A stretch of 64,000 nt of DNA from Brasilonema sennae CENA114 (GTDB taxonomy: Bacteria; Cyanobacteriota; Cyanobacteriia; Cyanobacteriales; Nostocaceae): contig NZ_CP030118.1 in the NCBI RefSeq assembly GCF_006968745.1, forward strand, positions 4,895,943 through 4,959,942. The letters run 5' to 3'. Below, in pieces: positions 27,818 through 36,708 of the stretch. The notes below the pieces were generated by a model. The model saw only the letters and a program-made list of their open reading frames with translations. It ran no database searches and had not been told where the DNA came from. Numbering within the stretch: position 1 is the stretch's first letter; the number at the start of each line of letters is the position of its first letter. The position numbers were made by a program, and so were the translations under genes.

Positions 27818-28168
27818 ATGAAATACACTTTCGACATTGTAGGCGTTTCTCCAGTTTTAGATTTTTTTAGTCATCAACAGCACAATTTACACAAACCACA
27901 GCATCAAGCTGTGGAATATGTGGGAACTCATAAGTGTACGCTTGATGCCATCATCAAATCTGTAGAACCATTGCCACCAAAGTGGGGCTGGAATATAGAT
28001 GAAGTAGTGGATACAGTGATTTCGTTTTGGATGAAGAATTCAGAGAGTATCTGTTATTGGAACTCACGTCTTGTGGATGCAGGTAGTAATAACTTGTTAG
28101 TAGCAAGAGTCGCGGATATTAAGGCTTTAAAAACAGAATTTGAAGTCTTACTGAGTCAGAACTGGTGA
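27818..28168 (+). CDS. small protein of unknown function behind CIRCE-like sites
   Basis: A 116-aa soluble protein from the ATG at 27818, which has a good ribosome site (GGAGAAG); the frame is open 12 codons further up. It begins MKYTFDIVGVSPVLDFFSHQQ, has a central KPQHQAVEYVGTHKCTLDAI and PPKWGWNIDEVVDTVISFWM, and ends with KTEFEVLLSQNW. It has no signal or membrane segment. I recall similar hypothetical proteins in cyanobacteria but no function. Its promoter region holds three CIRCE-like operators, so it may be heat- or HrcA-controlled. Confidence 0.65.
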   Translation: MKYTFDIVGVSPVLDFFSHQQHNLHKPQHQAVEYVGTHKCTLDAIIKSVEPLPPKWGWNIDEVVDTVISFWMKNSESICYWNSRLVDAGSNNLLVARVADIKALKTEFEVLLSQNW

Positions 28169-28242
28169 ATTTTGTGCTCTCGAAAAATGTTTGGAAAGTT
28201 TATAGGGGTTATCTTTTAAATCATATACACCACCGCGATCAA

Positions 28243-28272
28243 TGTAGAGACGTTCCATGGAACGTCTCTACA
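28243..28272. repeat. perfect 30-bp palindrome
   Basis: TGTAGAGACGTTCCA and its exact complement, joined at CCATGG. This is a familiar dispersed cyanobacterial palindrome. It sits just upstream of the small frame at 28316 and may have displaced that gene's original 5' end. Confidence 0.8.
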
Positions 28273-28315
28273 ACCATGTATTGCACTTAGTTCCCTCCTT
28301 AGAGAGCAAGATTAT

Positions 28316-28591
28316 GTGTTTGATGACTCGGCGATCGCCGATTTACCAACGCTGCAAAAAAACCTTGCTGCGATAGAAAATCTTAACTCACAGGTGATTG
28401 CACAAGTGATTCGTCAGTGGTATCTCAACCATGAATCTGTGATAGATGCCATATTTGACAAAGAATCAAGAGAAATTAGTAAAGTCGCGAAGACAAAACC
28501 GCAAAGTCAGGAAAACACTTTGGAGAATCGTTACCGGATTTTGGAGGAGGAAGTGCAAAAATTACAAGAGAAAAAGAAGAGAGATAAATAA
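28316..28591 (+). CDS. small unknown protein, possibly 5'-truncated
   Basis: About 91 aa from a GTG; the same frame runs open upstream (…LLREQDY before VFDDSA) without an ATG into the 30-bp palindrome, so the true N-terminus is uncertain or lost. The sequence is helical (TLQKNLAAIENLNSQVIAQV, IRQWYLNHESVIDAIFD) and ends in a charged coiled coil (RILEEEVQKLQEKKKRDK). No family recognised. It follows the 27818 gene by 147 bp on the same strand. Confidence 0.45.
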   Translation: MFDDSAIADLPTLQKNLAAIENLNSQVIAQVIRQWYLNHESVIDAIFDKESREISKVAKTKPQSQENTLENRYRILEEEVQKLQEKKKRDK

Positions 28592-28599
28592 AGTTTCTC

Positions 28600-28745
28600 A
28601 TTTTCTCGTTCCTAGCCTCCGGCTGGGAACGCATGGTTGTGGGCTGCTGCCTCAATGCTGATAAACTGGAGGCACAGCCTCACAGAATGCATTCCCACGC
28701 AGAGCATGGGAACGAGAAGAGAACGAGAAGGGAACGAGAGACGAG
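28600..28745. repeat. GGAACGAG-type intergenic repeat
   Basis: TTCTCGTTCCTAGCCTCCGG on the left and GCATGGGAACGAGAAGAGAA on the right flank GAGGCACAGCCTC-like units. Related blocks are at 34020-34085 and 59548-59665. It separates the small gene from the convergent histidine kinase. Confidence 0.65.
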
Positions 28746-28796
28746 ACACAGACGAAACAGAGTATGAGAATTTAAAATCTAAAATCCAAAATGGTA

Positions 28797-30764
28797 TTAC
28801 TTCTCAACCAAATTTGCGATCGCTGTCGCCAAAAGAACTGGTTCAATTGGCTTGGGAAAATGAAGCGTAAAACCAGTACCATTAGCTTGCTGTTGAGGAG
28901 TCTGCCCGGCGTAAGCAGTGAGGGCGATTGCCGGAATTTGTCCTCCTCGTTCGGCTGGCAAAGATCTGATTTGACGAATCAGCATGTAACCATCCATTTC
29001 TGGCATTTGAATATCACTCACCAGCAAATCTGGCTGTTCTTCAACCAGTGATGAAAGGGCTTCATGTGCTGAGGCGGCTGCAGATACACAAGCCCCATAA
29101 GCTTCTAGTAGAAAAGCCAAAAAATCGCGGTTGTCTGGTTCATCATCCACAACCAGTACCCGCACACCATATAAATCTGGACTCTTGTCATCTTTTTGAG
29201 TCTCACCTTGAGTTATGGAGGGATTCAGCATCAATGGAAGCCTAACAGTAAAAGTTGCTCCCTTTCCCTCACCACGACTTTCAGCTTCAATAGTTCCGCC
29301 GTGTAATTCAACTAAGTGGCGCACAAGAGAAAGCCCTAAACCCAAACCCCCAAATTTTCTGTTATAACCACTATCTTGTTGACGGAAGTAATCAAATATA
29401 TAAGGTAAAAATTCTGGTTTTATACCTTTGCCTGTATCAATAACTTGAACTTGAGCGTATAAGCCAACCCTTTTTAATCGAACGGTGACTTGTCCATTTG
29501 ATGGCGTAAATTTCACAGCGTTAGAAAGGAGATTCCACATGACTTGCTGCAATCGTTTGGAATCACCAAAAACTACTCCCAGATTAGCATCAAATACAGT
29601 CAATATCTCAATTGACTTAGCTTGAGCCGCAAGATCTACACTTTCTATAGCTTTGGTAATTATAGTTTGCAGGTTAACAGCAATTGGATTAAGAGTTAGC
29701 TTCCCACGCAAAATTTTAGATACACTTAGCAAGTCATTGATCAGTTGCACCTGTAAACTCGCGTTACGCTCGATAGTTTCCAGTGCCTGCTCTTTCTTGT
29801 TATCATTAAGCTTACCACTGCGTAAAAGTTTCACCCACCCGAGTATTGGATTTAAAGGTGTTCGCAATTCATGAGAAAGAACAGCAAGAAACTCATCTTT
29901 TATGCGGTTTGCTGCTTGAGCCTCTTCTAAAAGTTTATTGCGCTCATCTTCCGCTCGCTTGCGTTCAGTGATATCTCTTAAAGAAACAAGATAAGCAGCT
30001 TCTCCTTGCCACTCAATTTCTACCACGCGCATTTGGGCAATTTTTTCGAGACTATCCTTTGCTGCGGTGCGTTCTGTGTTACATCTATATGGGTAAATAT
30101 CGACCTCTGTATTATCCCCACCAACAACTGGAAAGCCAAATAACTCACCCAATAATTCTTCTTGCTTGCAGGCAAATAGATTTAGTGCTGCTGGGTTAAT
30201 AAAACGCACAATACCACCTCGATCTACAACCACTATACCGTCAGCATTTTTGGTAATCAGCGTTTGTAACTGTAGCTCAACCTTTTGCAGTGTTGCTTCC
30301 ACTTGTTGGGAGTGCTGTTTTTGTCTTCCTAGTTCTGCTGTCTGTTCTTGCAGCTCTTGTCTTAAATCTTCCTTATGCAATTGGGACGATTGTGTTTTCT
30401 CCCCAAGAACCTGTTTTATAATTTCAGGAAGCCGTGCCAGTTCATCTTTGGATAGGTAGTCTGTTGCTCCTGCCTTTATACATCTTACCGCAATAAATGC
30501 GCTATCCGTACCATTAATAATCACAAAAGGAATGTTCAACCCCTGCGCGTGCATTTCTTGCAATGCTTCCAAGGCGTCTAAATCTTTTAAACTGTCTTCA
30601 GCAACGATCGCATCGCAACCACAATTGAGATAAGTAAGGTAATCAACTTTTGTTGCTACACACTTATAATCAACTGTAAAACCAGCTCCATTCATCACAG
30701 CGAGGATATTTTCTGTAGATTGGGGCGAGTTTAATAAAAATAATATAGTACATTTGTTATCCAC
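28797..30764 (-). CDS. hybrid sensor histidine kinase with PAS and receiver domains
   Basis: A 655-aa multi-domain kinase. Residues 1-120 form a receiver-like domain lacking the usual acidic pocket, so probably a pseudo-receiver. A coiled coil follows (125-165), then a PAS domain (~165-270). The HisKA dimer has phosphoacceptor H298 in LSHELRTPLNPILGW. The HATPase domain has N-box NLLSNAVKFTP and G-boxes DTGKGI and GGLGLGL. A C-terminal receiver (~530-655) has VLVVDDEP and SDIQMPEMDG, the Asp being the phosphate acceptor. It is third in line after the kaiB- and kaiC-like genes on the same strand, so it may take a clock-like input. There are 223 bp, partly repeat, between it and kaiC. Confidence 0.93.
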   Translation of the reverse strand: MDNKCTILFLLNSPQSTENILAVMNGAGFTVDYKCVATKVDYLTYLNCGCDAIVAEDSLKDLDALEALQEMHAQGLNIPFVIINGTDSAFIAVRCIKAGATDYLSKDELARLPEIIKQVLGEKTQSSQLHKEDLRQELQEQTAELGRQKQHSQQVEATLQKVELQLQTLITKNADGIVVVDRGGIVRFINPAALNLFACKQEELLGELFGFPVVGGDNTEVDIYPYRCNTERTAAKDSLEKIAQMRVVEIEWQGEAAYLVSLRDITERKRAEDERNKLLEEAQAANRIKDEFLAVLSHELRTPLNPILGWVKLLRSGKLNDNKKEQALETIERNASLQVQLINDLLSVSKILRGKLTLNPIAVNLQTIITKAIESVDLAAQAKSIEILTVFDANLGVVFGDSKRLQQVMWNLLSNAVKFTPSNGQVTVRLKRVGLYAQVQVIDTGKGIKPEFLPYIFDYFRQQDSGYNRKFGGLGLGLSLVRHLVELHGGTIEAESRGEGKGATFTVRLPLMLNPSITQGETQKDDKSPDLYGVRVLVVDDEPDNRDFLAFLLEAYGACVSAAASAHEALSSLVEEQPDLLVSDIQMPEMDGYMLIRQIRSLPAERGGQIPAIALTAYAGQTPQQQANGTGFTLHFPKPIEPVLLATAIANLVEK

Positions 30765-30896
30765 TTTTAACAGGTTTTCGTAAACGGGTGATTAATATAA
30801 TTTAATATTAATCGCTAATGGTGCCGCACAATATCACCCAAAGACTTATGTTTACTACTCTTCCTGTAGAAAGAGAAGAAAAAGAGGTATTCACCA

Positions 30897-30983
30897 GGGA
30901 ACGCTTAACAGTGAACAGTGAACAAGGGGTGGACTTTGTCCGTTTCCTACCTGATAACTGATAACTGATAACTGATAACTGTT
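30897..30983. repeat. heptamer-rich repeat block
   Basis: GGGAACGCTTAACAGTGAAC, then AAGGGGTGGACTTTGTCCG, then four CTGATAA heptamers. An inverted copy of the same composite lies at 62528-62631. Heptanucleotide repeats of this sort are common in heterocystous cyanobacteria. Confidence 0.75.
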
Positions 30984-30987
30984 TTAC

Positions 30988-32481
30988 TCATTTTGGTTTG
31001 TAAAAACCAGAGATAGGATTACCAATCAAAATGCCAGTGATGTTGCGAAATGGTTTGCCGATGTGCATGCCCCGATTATCAATTGTAAACTCTCGGATTT
31101 GTTTATCGTGCTGTGATCCGCGCATTTTTATCACTGCTATTCCTCTGCGAATTTCTCCATAAATTTCAACATATCGTAGTAATATAATGACATCAGTAGT
31201 GATAGAGATATGATTTTCGGAAGTTGAGGTACTACTAACAAGACTCATCGGAGTTGTGGAGGTGTACAGTGCTGTCATTTTACGTTCTCGAATCATTGAA
31301 TTTAGACCAACAAGAAATTGCCGAAATCCTTCTGTATTAGAAGCCCACTCTAATGCTGAAAGACTATCAATTGCTACCCGATGCGGTTGAAATTCCTCAA
31401 TCATTTCTTGCATTTTGATCAGGTGATACTCTAGTGGATGTGCCTCTGGATTGCGACATACAAATTTCAATTGCCCATCCCGTTCCATTTGTCGGAAGTC
31501 AACACTCCACCCCAGCGCATTTCTCAAAATCAGTTCTCGGTTTTCCTCAAAAGCAAACAATAAGCAACGTTCGTTATTATTAACCCCCGCTGCAATAAAC
31601 TGAGTTGATACCAAAGTTTTGCCTGTACCTGTAGCTCCTGACACAAGAATAATAGAATTTTTAAAAAAACCACCGTCACACATACCATCCAATTCGGGAA
31701 CACCAGAAGTTATACGGATATCAGTTGTGCTTTCTTCTGTTGTTTCTGTTCTAGACAGGGGAATAATCACAATCCCTCTGTCAGCAACAATTGAAAAAGG
31801 AAATTCTCCCTGCTTGTGAGAACTACCTCTATACTTAAGAATTTCTATAGTTCGTCGGCGCTTCTGCTGGAATATAACATTCCGCAGAATAATCACATTG
31901 TCAGCGACAAACTCCTCAACACCGTAAGTGCTAATATCACCGTACTCTTGATTGCGTTCAGATGTCACCACAACCGTACTTTCAATTTGTTCCAAAACTG
32001 AACCAATCATGAATAAGTCATTGCGAACTTGAGCTTTATCAGGTAAATAAGTAAACATTGCTCCCAGACAATCCATTGAGACTCGTGCTGCACCTACCTG
32101 ATTGATGGCATACTTAATCCGAGCAACAAGAGAATCAAAGTCGTATTCTCCACTCACCAAAGGCTTTTCTCCAGGTTGGCGAGAAGCATCAACAAACGCC
32201 CATTTGCCTTCCTCTTCCCATTTGCGGATATCCCAGCCAAAGCCTCGCATATTTTTTCGTATACGCTGGGGAGTTTCTTCAAAAGTCACAAACACCCCAT
32301 TCTCGCCCCGTTCAATTCCCTGTGCAAGGTACTGAGATGCAAATACAGTCTTACCACTACCTGCGGTACCAACTACTAATGTGACTCGTGACTTGGGTAA
32401 TCCACCTTCAGATAATATGTCAAAGCCAGGAATTCCAGTGATCAGCTTCTCAACCAAATCTTGTTCTTTTTCTTGATTCAT
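30988..32481 (-). CDS. KaiC-like double-domain ATPase
   Basis: A 497-aa protein with two RecA/KaiC domains. CI: Walker A GTAGSGKT (38-45) and catalytic EE 68-69. CII: GATGTGKT (282-289) and EE 312-313. The end of CII aligns closely with KaiC (YVEIYGEIRRGIAVIKMRGS, FRNITGI). At the phosphorylation site KaiC has T426-D-S-H-I-S431-T432; here it reads S-E-N-H-I-S-I. S426 therefore replaces the S431 position, T432 has become Ile427, and T426 has become Ser421. It is thus a divergent KaiC paralogue, probably not the core clock protein. A kaiB-like gene precedes it by 64 bp and a hybrid kinase follows. Confidence 0.9.
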   Translation of the reverse strand: MNQEKEQDLVEKLITGIPGFDILSEGGLPKSRVTLVVGTAGSGKTVFASQYLAQGIERGENGVFVTFEETPQRIRKNMRGFGWDIRKWEEEGKWAFVDASRQPGEKPLVSGEYDFDSLVARIKYAINQVGAARVSMDCLGAMFTYLPDKAQVRNDLFMIGSVLEQIESTVVVTSERNQEYGDISTYGVEEFVADNVIILRNVIFQQKRRRTIEILKYRGSSHKQGEFPFSIVADRGIVIIPLSRTETTEESTTDIRITSGVPELDGMCDGGFFKNSIILVSGATGTGKTLVSTQFIAAGVNNNERCLLFAFEENRELILRNALGWSVDFRQMERDGQLKFVCRNPEAHPLEYHLIKMQEMIEEFQPHRVAIDSLSALEWASNTEGFRQFLVGLNSMIRERKMTALYTSTTPMSLVSSTSTSENHISITTDVIILLRYVEIYGEIRRGIAVIKMRGSQHDKQIREFTIDNRGMHIGKPFRNITGILIGNPISGFYKPK

Positions 32482-32545
32482 TTGGTGAAATTTAAACTTT
32501 TATATTAAAAAATCCAATAGCAGGGATTAGTATTCTTAATGTATT

Positions 32546-32827
32546 TTACTGCTTATAGGGAATATTAAGCCCTAACAATACTGTGTGTGTATTTGATAGA
32601 TCACCAATAATTCGTATCTTTGGTAAGGGAAATTCCTTAATTAAAGTTGGGGTTACTAAAATTTTCTCAGCTTCAGCAACTTGGGGTTGCTCCAGTACAT
32701 CTATAATTACTATCTCATGTCTATTGCGCAGATGTGACTCGCACAACTGAATCAAATTGGATATCGCTCGTTGGGACCGGGGCGTGTATCCTGTAATATA
32801 CAGTTTGAGCAGATATTTATCACTCAT
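32546..32827 (-). CDS. KaiB-like protein
   Basis: A 93-aa thioredoxin-like KaiB family protein (KYLLKLYITGYTPRSQRAIS, IIDVLEQPQVAEAEKILVTP, IRIIGDLSNTHTVLLGL). The fold-switch region and the cis-Pro-rich VTPTLIKEFPLP are retained, but the acidic C-terminal tail of clock KaiB is missing; it ends at IPYKQ. KaiB binds the CI ring of KaiC. Adjacency to the KaiC-like gene suggests they are partners. The start is a plain ATG. Confidence 0.88.
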   Translation of the reverse strand: MSDKYLLKLYITGYTPRSQRAISNLIQLCESHLRNRHEIVIIDVLEQPQVAEAEKILVTPTLIKEFPLPKIRIIGDLSNTHTVLLGLNIPYKQ

Positions 32828-32973
32828 TTGTCAGTCAAGTCATAACTTGCGATCTTTTTGTATTCACTTTTTATCGAAGTTATTATAAGTTTTTATAATG
32901 TAGGATTTGCTCAGACTAACGAGGTATTTCTAAATGTCTAGAGGTAGTGAGTTATTTGTGCATTAGCCATGAA

Positions 32974-33408
32974 CTACAAGCTAGCCGCCTTCGGCTGAGC
33001 TAGCTGTTTCTGTGGAACAATAGCGATGGTGCTGTAACCTTGCCCCACTCTCACAGGCTTCGCCCCTGACATTGGTTGAGCTTGATGTTCGTAAGTGCGC
33101 TCTTTTAATGTCACCGCATCAAGTCTTGGCCAAGCCGTATGATCTCCTGCTAAGAGGATTTGTTCTGTTTGGGAAAGTTGTTTTATATACAACTTCATCA
33201 ATTCTTCTCTTGGTGGATTGCCGTCTTCTAAAGCCTCGTAGATACTAGACCACTGTCGTTAAAATACTGGAGATACGGAGAGTTACACAAACGAGTAAAC
33301 ACTACGTGTCACTAACACTGCATCCATTAGGTCAAATAAAGCATCTTTGGCTTTACTTAGAATCGTATACGCTTTAGTGCGGAATTGTTTAAGCTTATCA
33401 AATGGCAT
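32974..33408 (-). pseudogene. broken transposase fragment (DDE, IS4/IS701-like)
   Basis: A single frame reads MPFDKLKQFRTKAYTILSKA from 33408, meets TAA at codon 42 (33283-33285) and again at codon 50 (33259-33261), then continues intact as YEALEDGNPPREELMKLYIK and LLAGDHTAWPRLDAVTLKER. It stops after YSTIAIVPQKQLAQPKAASL. The AGDHTAWPR segment carries the first catalytic Asp of the DDE triad; the rest of the catalytic domain is missing. Two in-frame stops plus a truncated 3' part make it inactive. It lies just downstream of the truncated drmA-like gene and may have taken part in that locus's decay. Confidence 0.75.
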
Positions 33409-33574
33409 GGTCAATGTGGTACTTTTTTCCTTTTATCAGCATTGACCATCTGGTGGTCAGTTCAATATGGCTGACCACTTTTTCTTTTCAGGAAAGTTTC
33501 TATTTCCGCTCTTGTGCGTATTTTTTTTGACTCACAATTCTGTAGGTGTTATTTTCTGAGCGATCGCCTTTAGT
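33409..33574. other. IS flank, no gene
   Basis: Contains an imperfect palindrome (ACCATCTGGTGGTCAG...GGCTGACCACTT region, 33446-33480). It is probably left-over IS end sequence before the drmA-like stub. IS borders cannot be fixed by eye. Confidence 0.35.
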
Positions 33575-33799
33575 CTAAACTCCAGTAATTTGGACAATCT
33601 CATCATTGCTTGTGTCATCAGAACGCACTTCAGGCGGTGCACCAAAAGGTACCAGAAAGCCAGCGAGATACCACTTAGAAGGTGGCTGCGTCAGGACTTC
33701 GCGAGCGTAGGTGGTATCATTGAGTGTTGGTCCTACTAAGTCAAGTTGCAGGGCATTCGTTATGTGCGAACGCACTTCGGCTGGAGTAGTGGCTGGCAT
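33575..33799 (-). pseudogene. N-terminal stub resembling DISARM helicase DrmA
   Basis: About 74 aa from the ATG at 33799. PAEVRSHITNALQLDLVGP, LTQPPSKWYLAGFLVPFGAP and PEVRSDDTSNDE match, from memory, the conserved start of the large DISARM helicase DrmA (normally over 1000 aa). The frame stops at 33575 after QITGV, long before any helicase motif, so it is a truncated relic. The dead transposase follows immediately, and a second DISARM-like stub (drmD type) precedes it. A search against DrmA models would settle the identity. Confidence 0.5.
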
Positions 33800-34019
33800 G
33801 GTGTATCGCCGTTTACTAGAGGTACAGCAAGCAATCAACTGTATTTCTTATGTTGACGAAAGTTTTGTCAAGTGTCAATTCATAACTTCTAAAATTATAT
33901 AGATAAGCGTCAGATAATTAGGCGTGTCAAGTTGCACAGCTTGAGAAGGTAGATAATATTATAGATAGAACGCCCAAACAGAGCAAACAAATATGTTATG
34001 TCAGCTAAAGAGAAATTTA

Positions 34020-34085
34020 TAGATTTCTCGTTCCTATGCTCCGCATGGGAATACCCTACAAGAGGCTCTGCCTCCCAATAATTAT
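34020..34085. repeat. GGAACGAG-type intergenic repeat at a gene truncation point
   Basis: TTTCTCGTTCCTATGCTCCG through AGAGGCTCTGCCTCCC, the same family as 28600-28745. It ends right at the premature stop of the drmD-like stub (TAA at 34089-34091). Confidence 0.65.
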
Positions 34086-34088
34086 AAA

Positions 34089-34442
34089 TTATAATGGCTC
34101 AAGCTGATAAGCCTTGACTTCAATACCAGCGCTGTAAGGTGCTTGAAACAATTTTGGATCACAAGAAGTAACGCAGTTCCAACGGAGTGTGTGCAGATAC
34201 GCAGAAAACAGCCGTGCATCATCAAAACCCCGGCTGGCGACTAAATCCCAATTAGTTGCACCTATGTACTGAGCATCAATTTCCCGTTCCCAGAGAACTT
34301 CTAGGGACTCTCCCAATGCATCGTCGTTCAGACACGAAAGACGAACTAAGGTGTCTTCCTCAACAGACAGTCCAGGAACGACATCTTCTACAAGATACTG
34401 GCGGGAGCGTACCCGAATAATTTGTCCGGCTTCTAGGTTCAT
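34089..34442 (-). pseudogene. N-terminal stub resembling DISARM SNF2-like helicase DrmD
   Basis: 117 aa. AGQIIRVRSRQYLVEDVVPG, LEVLWEREIDAQYIGA, RGFDDARLFSAYLHTLRWNC and GIEVKAYQLEPL match, from memory, the start of the ~1000-aa SNF2 helicase DrmD of DISARM (or a close DISARM-type SNF2 helicase). In full proteins LEPL runs on directly into the Walker A region. Here a stop follows LEPL and a GGAACGAG repeat abuts it. The order drmD then drmA on one strand fits class 1 DISARM with the intervening drmMI deleted. Confidence 0.55.
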
Positions 34443-34631
34443 CAGTGGTATTTTATCAGGAATTCGGTTTTGTTTATGAATTTACTAGTTGAGCTAGGGA
34501 ACGCTTCGACAAGCTCAGTGCATCGCGCTTAACAGGAAACAGGGAACAGATTGAGAGCGATCGCGAAGCGCGTCTGTGGGAGTGTTTCAGCCAAATCAGT
34601 GATTCAGTATGACAATCACAAGAATTGGTAA

Positions 34632-36389
34632 TTATTGCTGTAGCCCATGAGTAATACAGTCTGCTTCCAAGACAACCATACTCTTAGTCTCGAACACAGA
34701 ACAGCGTTTTGTTAGCATTACAAGTGCTGGAACTGTTCCCTGTTCCAAGCTGTTTAAAGCCTCTGTAAACGCTGGCTGAAAACTTCTAAGCCAGCTTTTG
34801 CCGCTCAAATAATCAGGTGTAAACGCTGCGCGATCCAACAGCCAGAAAGTTATCCCATACTTCTGAATCAACTGTCGTGCTGCTAATAAGTTATCACTGT
34901 ACTGAGCATGAATCAAATCAATGCTTCGTTGGTGAATCTGACGGTAGTAGCCTAGATGGAAAGGAAGTGCGTATTCTTTACCGACTAAAATAGATCGTTG
35001 GGCAAACGTCGGGATATTATTAGCTTCATCAGACAGGGTAGCAATAAGAATGTTTTTCGGTTGCCTCTGAAAAAATTTATACAAACCAGACTCGTTAGAC
35101 ACTCTATAATTCGTTTTTGGAAAGCTATTTGAAAAATTAGGGTATAGTACGAGCGTTGCTCCTAATGTTACCATTAATACGAGTATCCAGAATCTTTTTC
35201 TTCGGAGACTCGATTCTGTCATTTTCTCACAAGCCCGAAAGAGTGCATCCAGTATTAGGGTTAACATTATTCCAGCAGCAAGCGCCATGACAATTCGCAA
35301 AGTATGACTTATATATCGGCTAGGAAAAAATAGTTTTAGTAGCAAAGCATGAGCCGCAAAAAATAGACACAAGGATACCAACACGATTTGAGATAAAACT
35401 ATAACCTCGCTTTTGACTTGCTTAACCAATGGAAAGCAAGACACATTTTGCAGCACTATTGGCAACAACAACCCAACCCAAATCAAAGGAGGTAATAACG
35501 GCGGCAGAATACCACTATGTTGTCCAATTAGCCAAAACCTCCAAGAGTTGTCGTCAAAAAAAGGATGTCGTCCTCCCGGCCAGAACTCTGGCATTGCTCT
35601 GGCTTGTGTAGCGGTGACAACTGGACTAAACTCAGAGGAAACTAAGGCATAAGGCAAGATTGCGAGAAAGCCTAGCCCCAAAACAGCTACACACAACAAT
35701 AAGCTACTGTGCTTCTGCTGAAGCCGGGGTGAGCAATACTTCCAGTTCCATAACCGTAGGAACAAAATTCCTTCTGAAATAAATATAAATACAGGATAAA
35801 TAAGCCCTTGCAGAACGAGTGTTACGCACACGGCTAGCCAAGATGTACGTAGCATATAGTACAAGAATGCTAAAAACAATGGATATACAAAAGATCTAGG
35901 TGTGGCAGAAACCAAATCATCCTGGAACCAAAGACTTTGATTTAGGAGGAATGTAGCGATAAATCCAGCCATGGGCACTGGAAAAATCTGGAGGCAAACG
36001 CCAAAACAGTAGGCGGTGGCAATTAAGCTCAATACGATTGGTAAAATTTTACTGAGTAAAAGTGGATTAATATTTAGACTTGCCATCAACTGGTAAACAG
36101 TAGCAAATCCAGGTGGTGTGATGGATTTAAAGTAATCTGCAATCAAATCATGAGGCAGTAGTTCAGGATCTATAAACCGCTGCATCCAAAACACATACTC
36201 CCGCGCATCATCCTGGACAACGTATTCATTTTTGAAAGCTTTCAGAAGCCCTAAAATACCATAAAAAAATGCAAACGATAGGCTCAGACCAAACCAAAAT
36301 ATAACTGATGTAGAGGTTCTCAAGTGTTCAGAAGCAGATAATTTGTCTATCGGAGCAGTAAAAAATCTATGCAGACGTGAGACTAGCAT
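34632..36389 (-). CDS. large polytopic membrane protein, GT-C glycosyltransferase-like
   Basis: A 585-aa protein with about 11-12 hydrophobic helices spread over the first 400 residues, then a soluble extracytoplasmic C-terminal domain (IATLSDEANNIPTFAQRSIL, YGITFWLLDRAAFTPDYL). An early periplasmic loop has YVVQDDAREYVFWMQRF, with paired acidic residues after the first helix. That resembles the catalytic loop of GT-C (lipid-linked sugar) transferases. I cannot assign donor or acceptor. It is transcribed alone, with the next gene on its strand more than 300 bp away. Confidence 0.65.
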   Translation of the reverse strand: MLVSRLHRFFTAPIDKLSASEHLRTSTSVIFWFGLSLSFAFFYGILGLLKAFKNEYVVQDDAREYVFWMQRFIDPELLPHDLIADYFKSITPPGFATVYQLMASLNINPLLLSKILPIVLSLIATAYCFGVCLQIFPVPMAGFIATFLLNQSLWFQDDLVSATPRSFVYPLFLAFLYYMLRTSWLAVCVTLVLQGLIYPVFIFISEGILFLRLWNWKYCSPRLQQKHSSLLLCVAVLGLGFLAILPYALVSSEFSPVVTATQARAMPEFWPGGRHPFFDDNSWRFWLIGQHSGILPPLLPPLIWVGLLLPIVLQNVSCFPLVKQVKSEVIVLSQIVLVSLCLFFAAHALLLKLFFPSRYISHTLRIVMALAAGIMLTLILDALFRACEKMTESSLRRKRFWILVLMVTLGATLVLYPNFSNSFPKTNYRVSNESGLYKFFQRQPKNILIATLSDEANNIPTFAQRSILVGKEYALPFHLGYYRQIHQRSIDLIHAQYSDNLLAARQLIQKYGITFWLLDRAAFTPDYLSGKSWLRSFQPAFTEALNSLEQGTVPALVMLTKRCSVFETKSMVVLEADCITHGLQQ

Positions 36390-36708
36390 TATCTGTTTCT
36401 TATCGTTTCAAGAAGTGTTTTAGCAAAAGCACAATTAAACTCCCCAATAGTACCCAATTGACACTCCCCTAGCTACGTGAATATTGGACTACGTGCTGAT
36501 CATCATATCTAATAATTGGCAATGTGATGACTGCTTTGTTGGGGCGATCGCCGTTCGCGGAGCGTGCGCTTTGCGCTCAGGCGGCTGCTCCGCACCATCG
36601 CGCTTTTTAGCCGGCGCTGACACTTACTTCAATCTTTCGTGTCAAAGATATTGAAAGCGAAAATACCGGACTTCTAGATTAGCAATTTGCTCATCCTGAT
36701 GACACTAT
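36390..36708. other. 319-bp gap with GC-rich repeat
   Basis: Mostly A/T-rich, with one GC-rich repeat at about 36540-36605 (GGCGATCGCCGTTCGCGGAG, GTGCGCTTTGCGCTCAGGCG) containing a HIP1-like site and small palindromes. No gene is seen. Confidence 0.45.
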
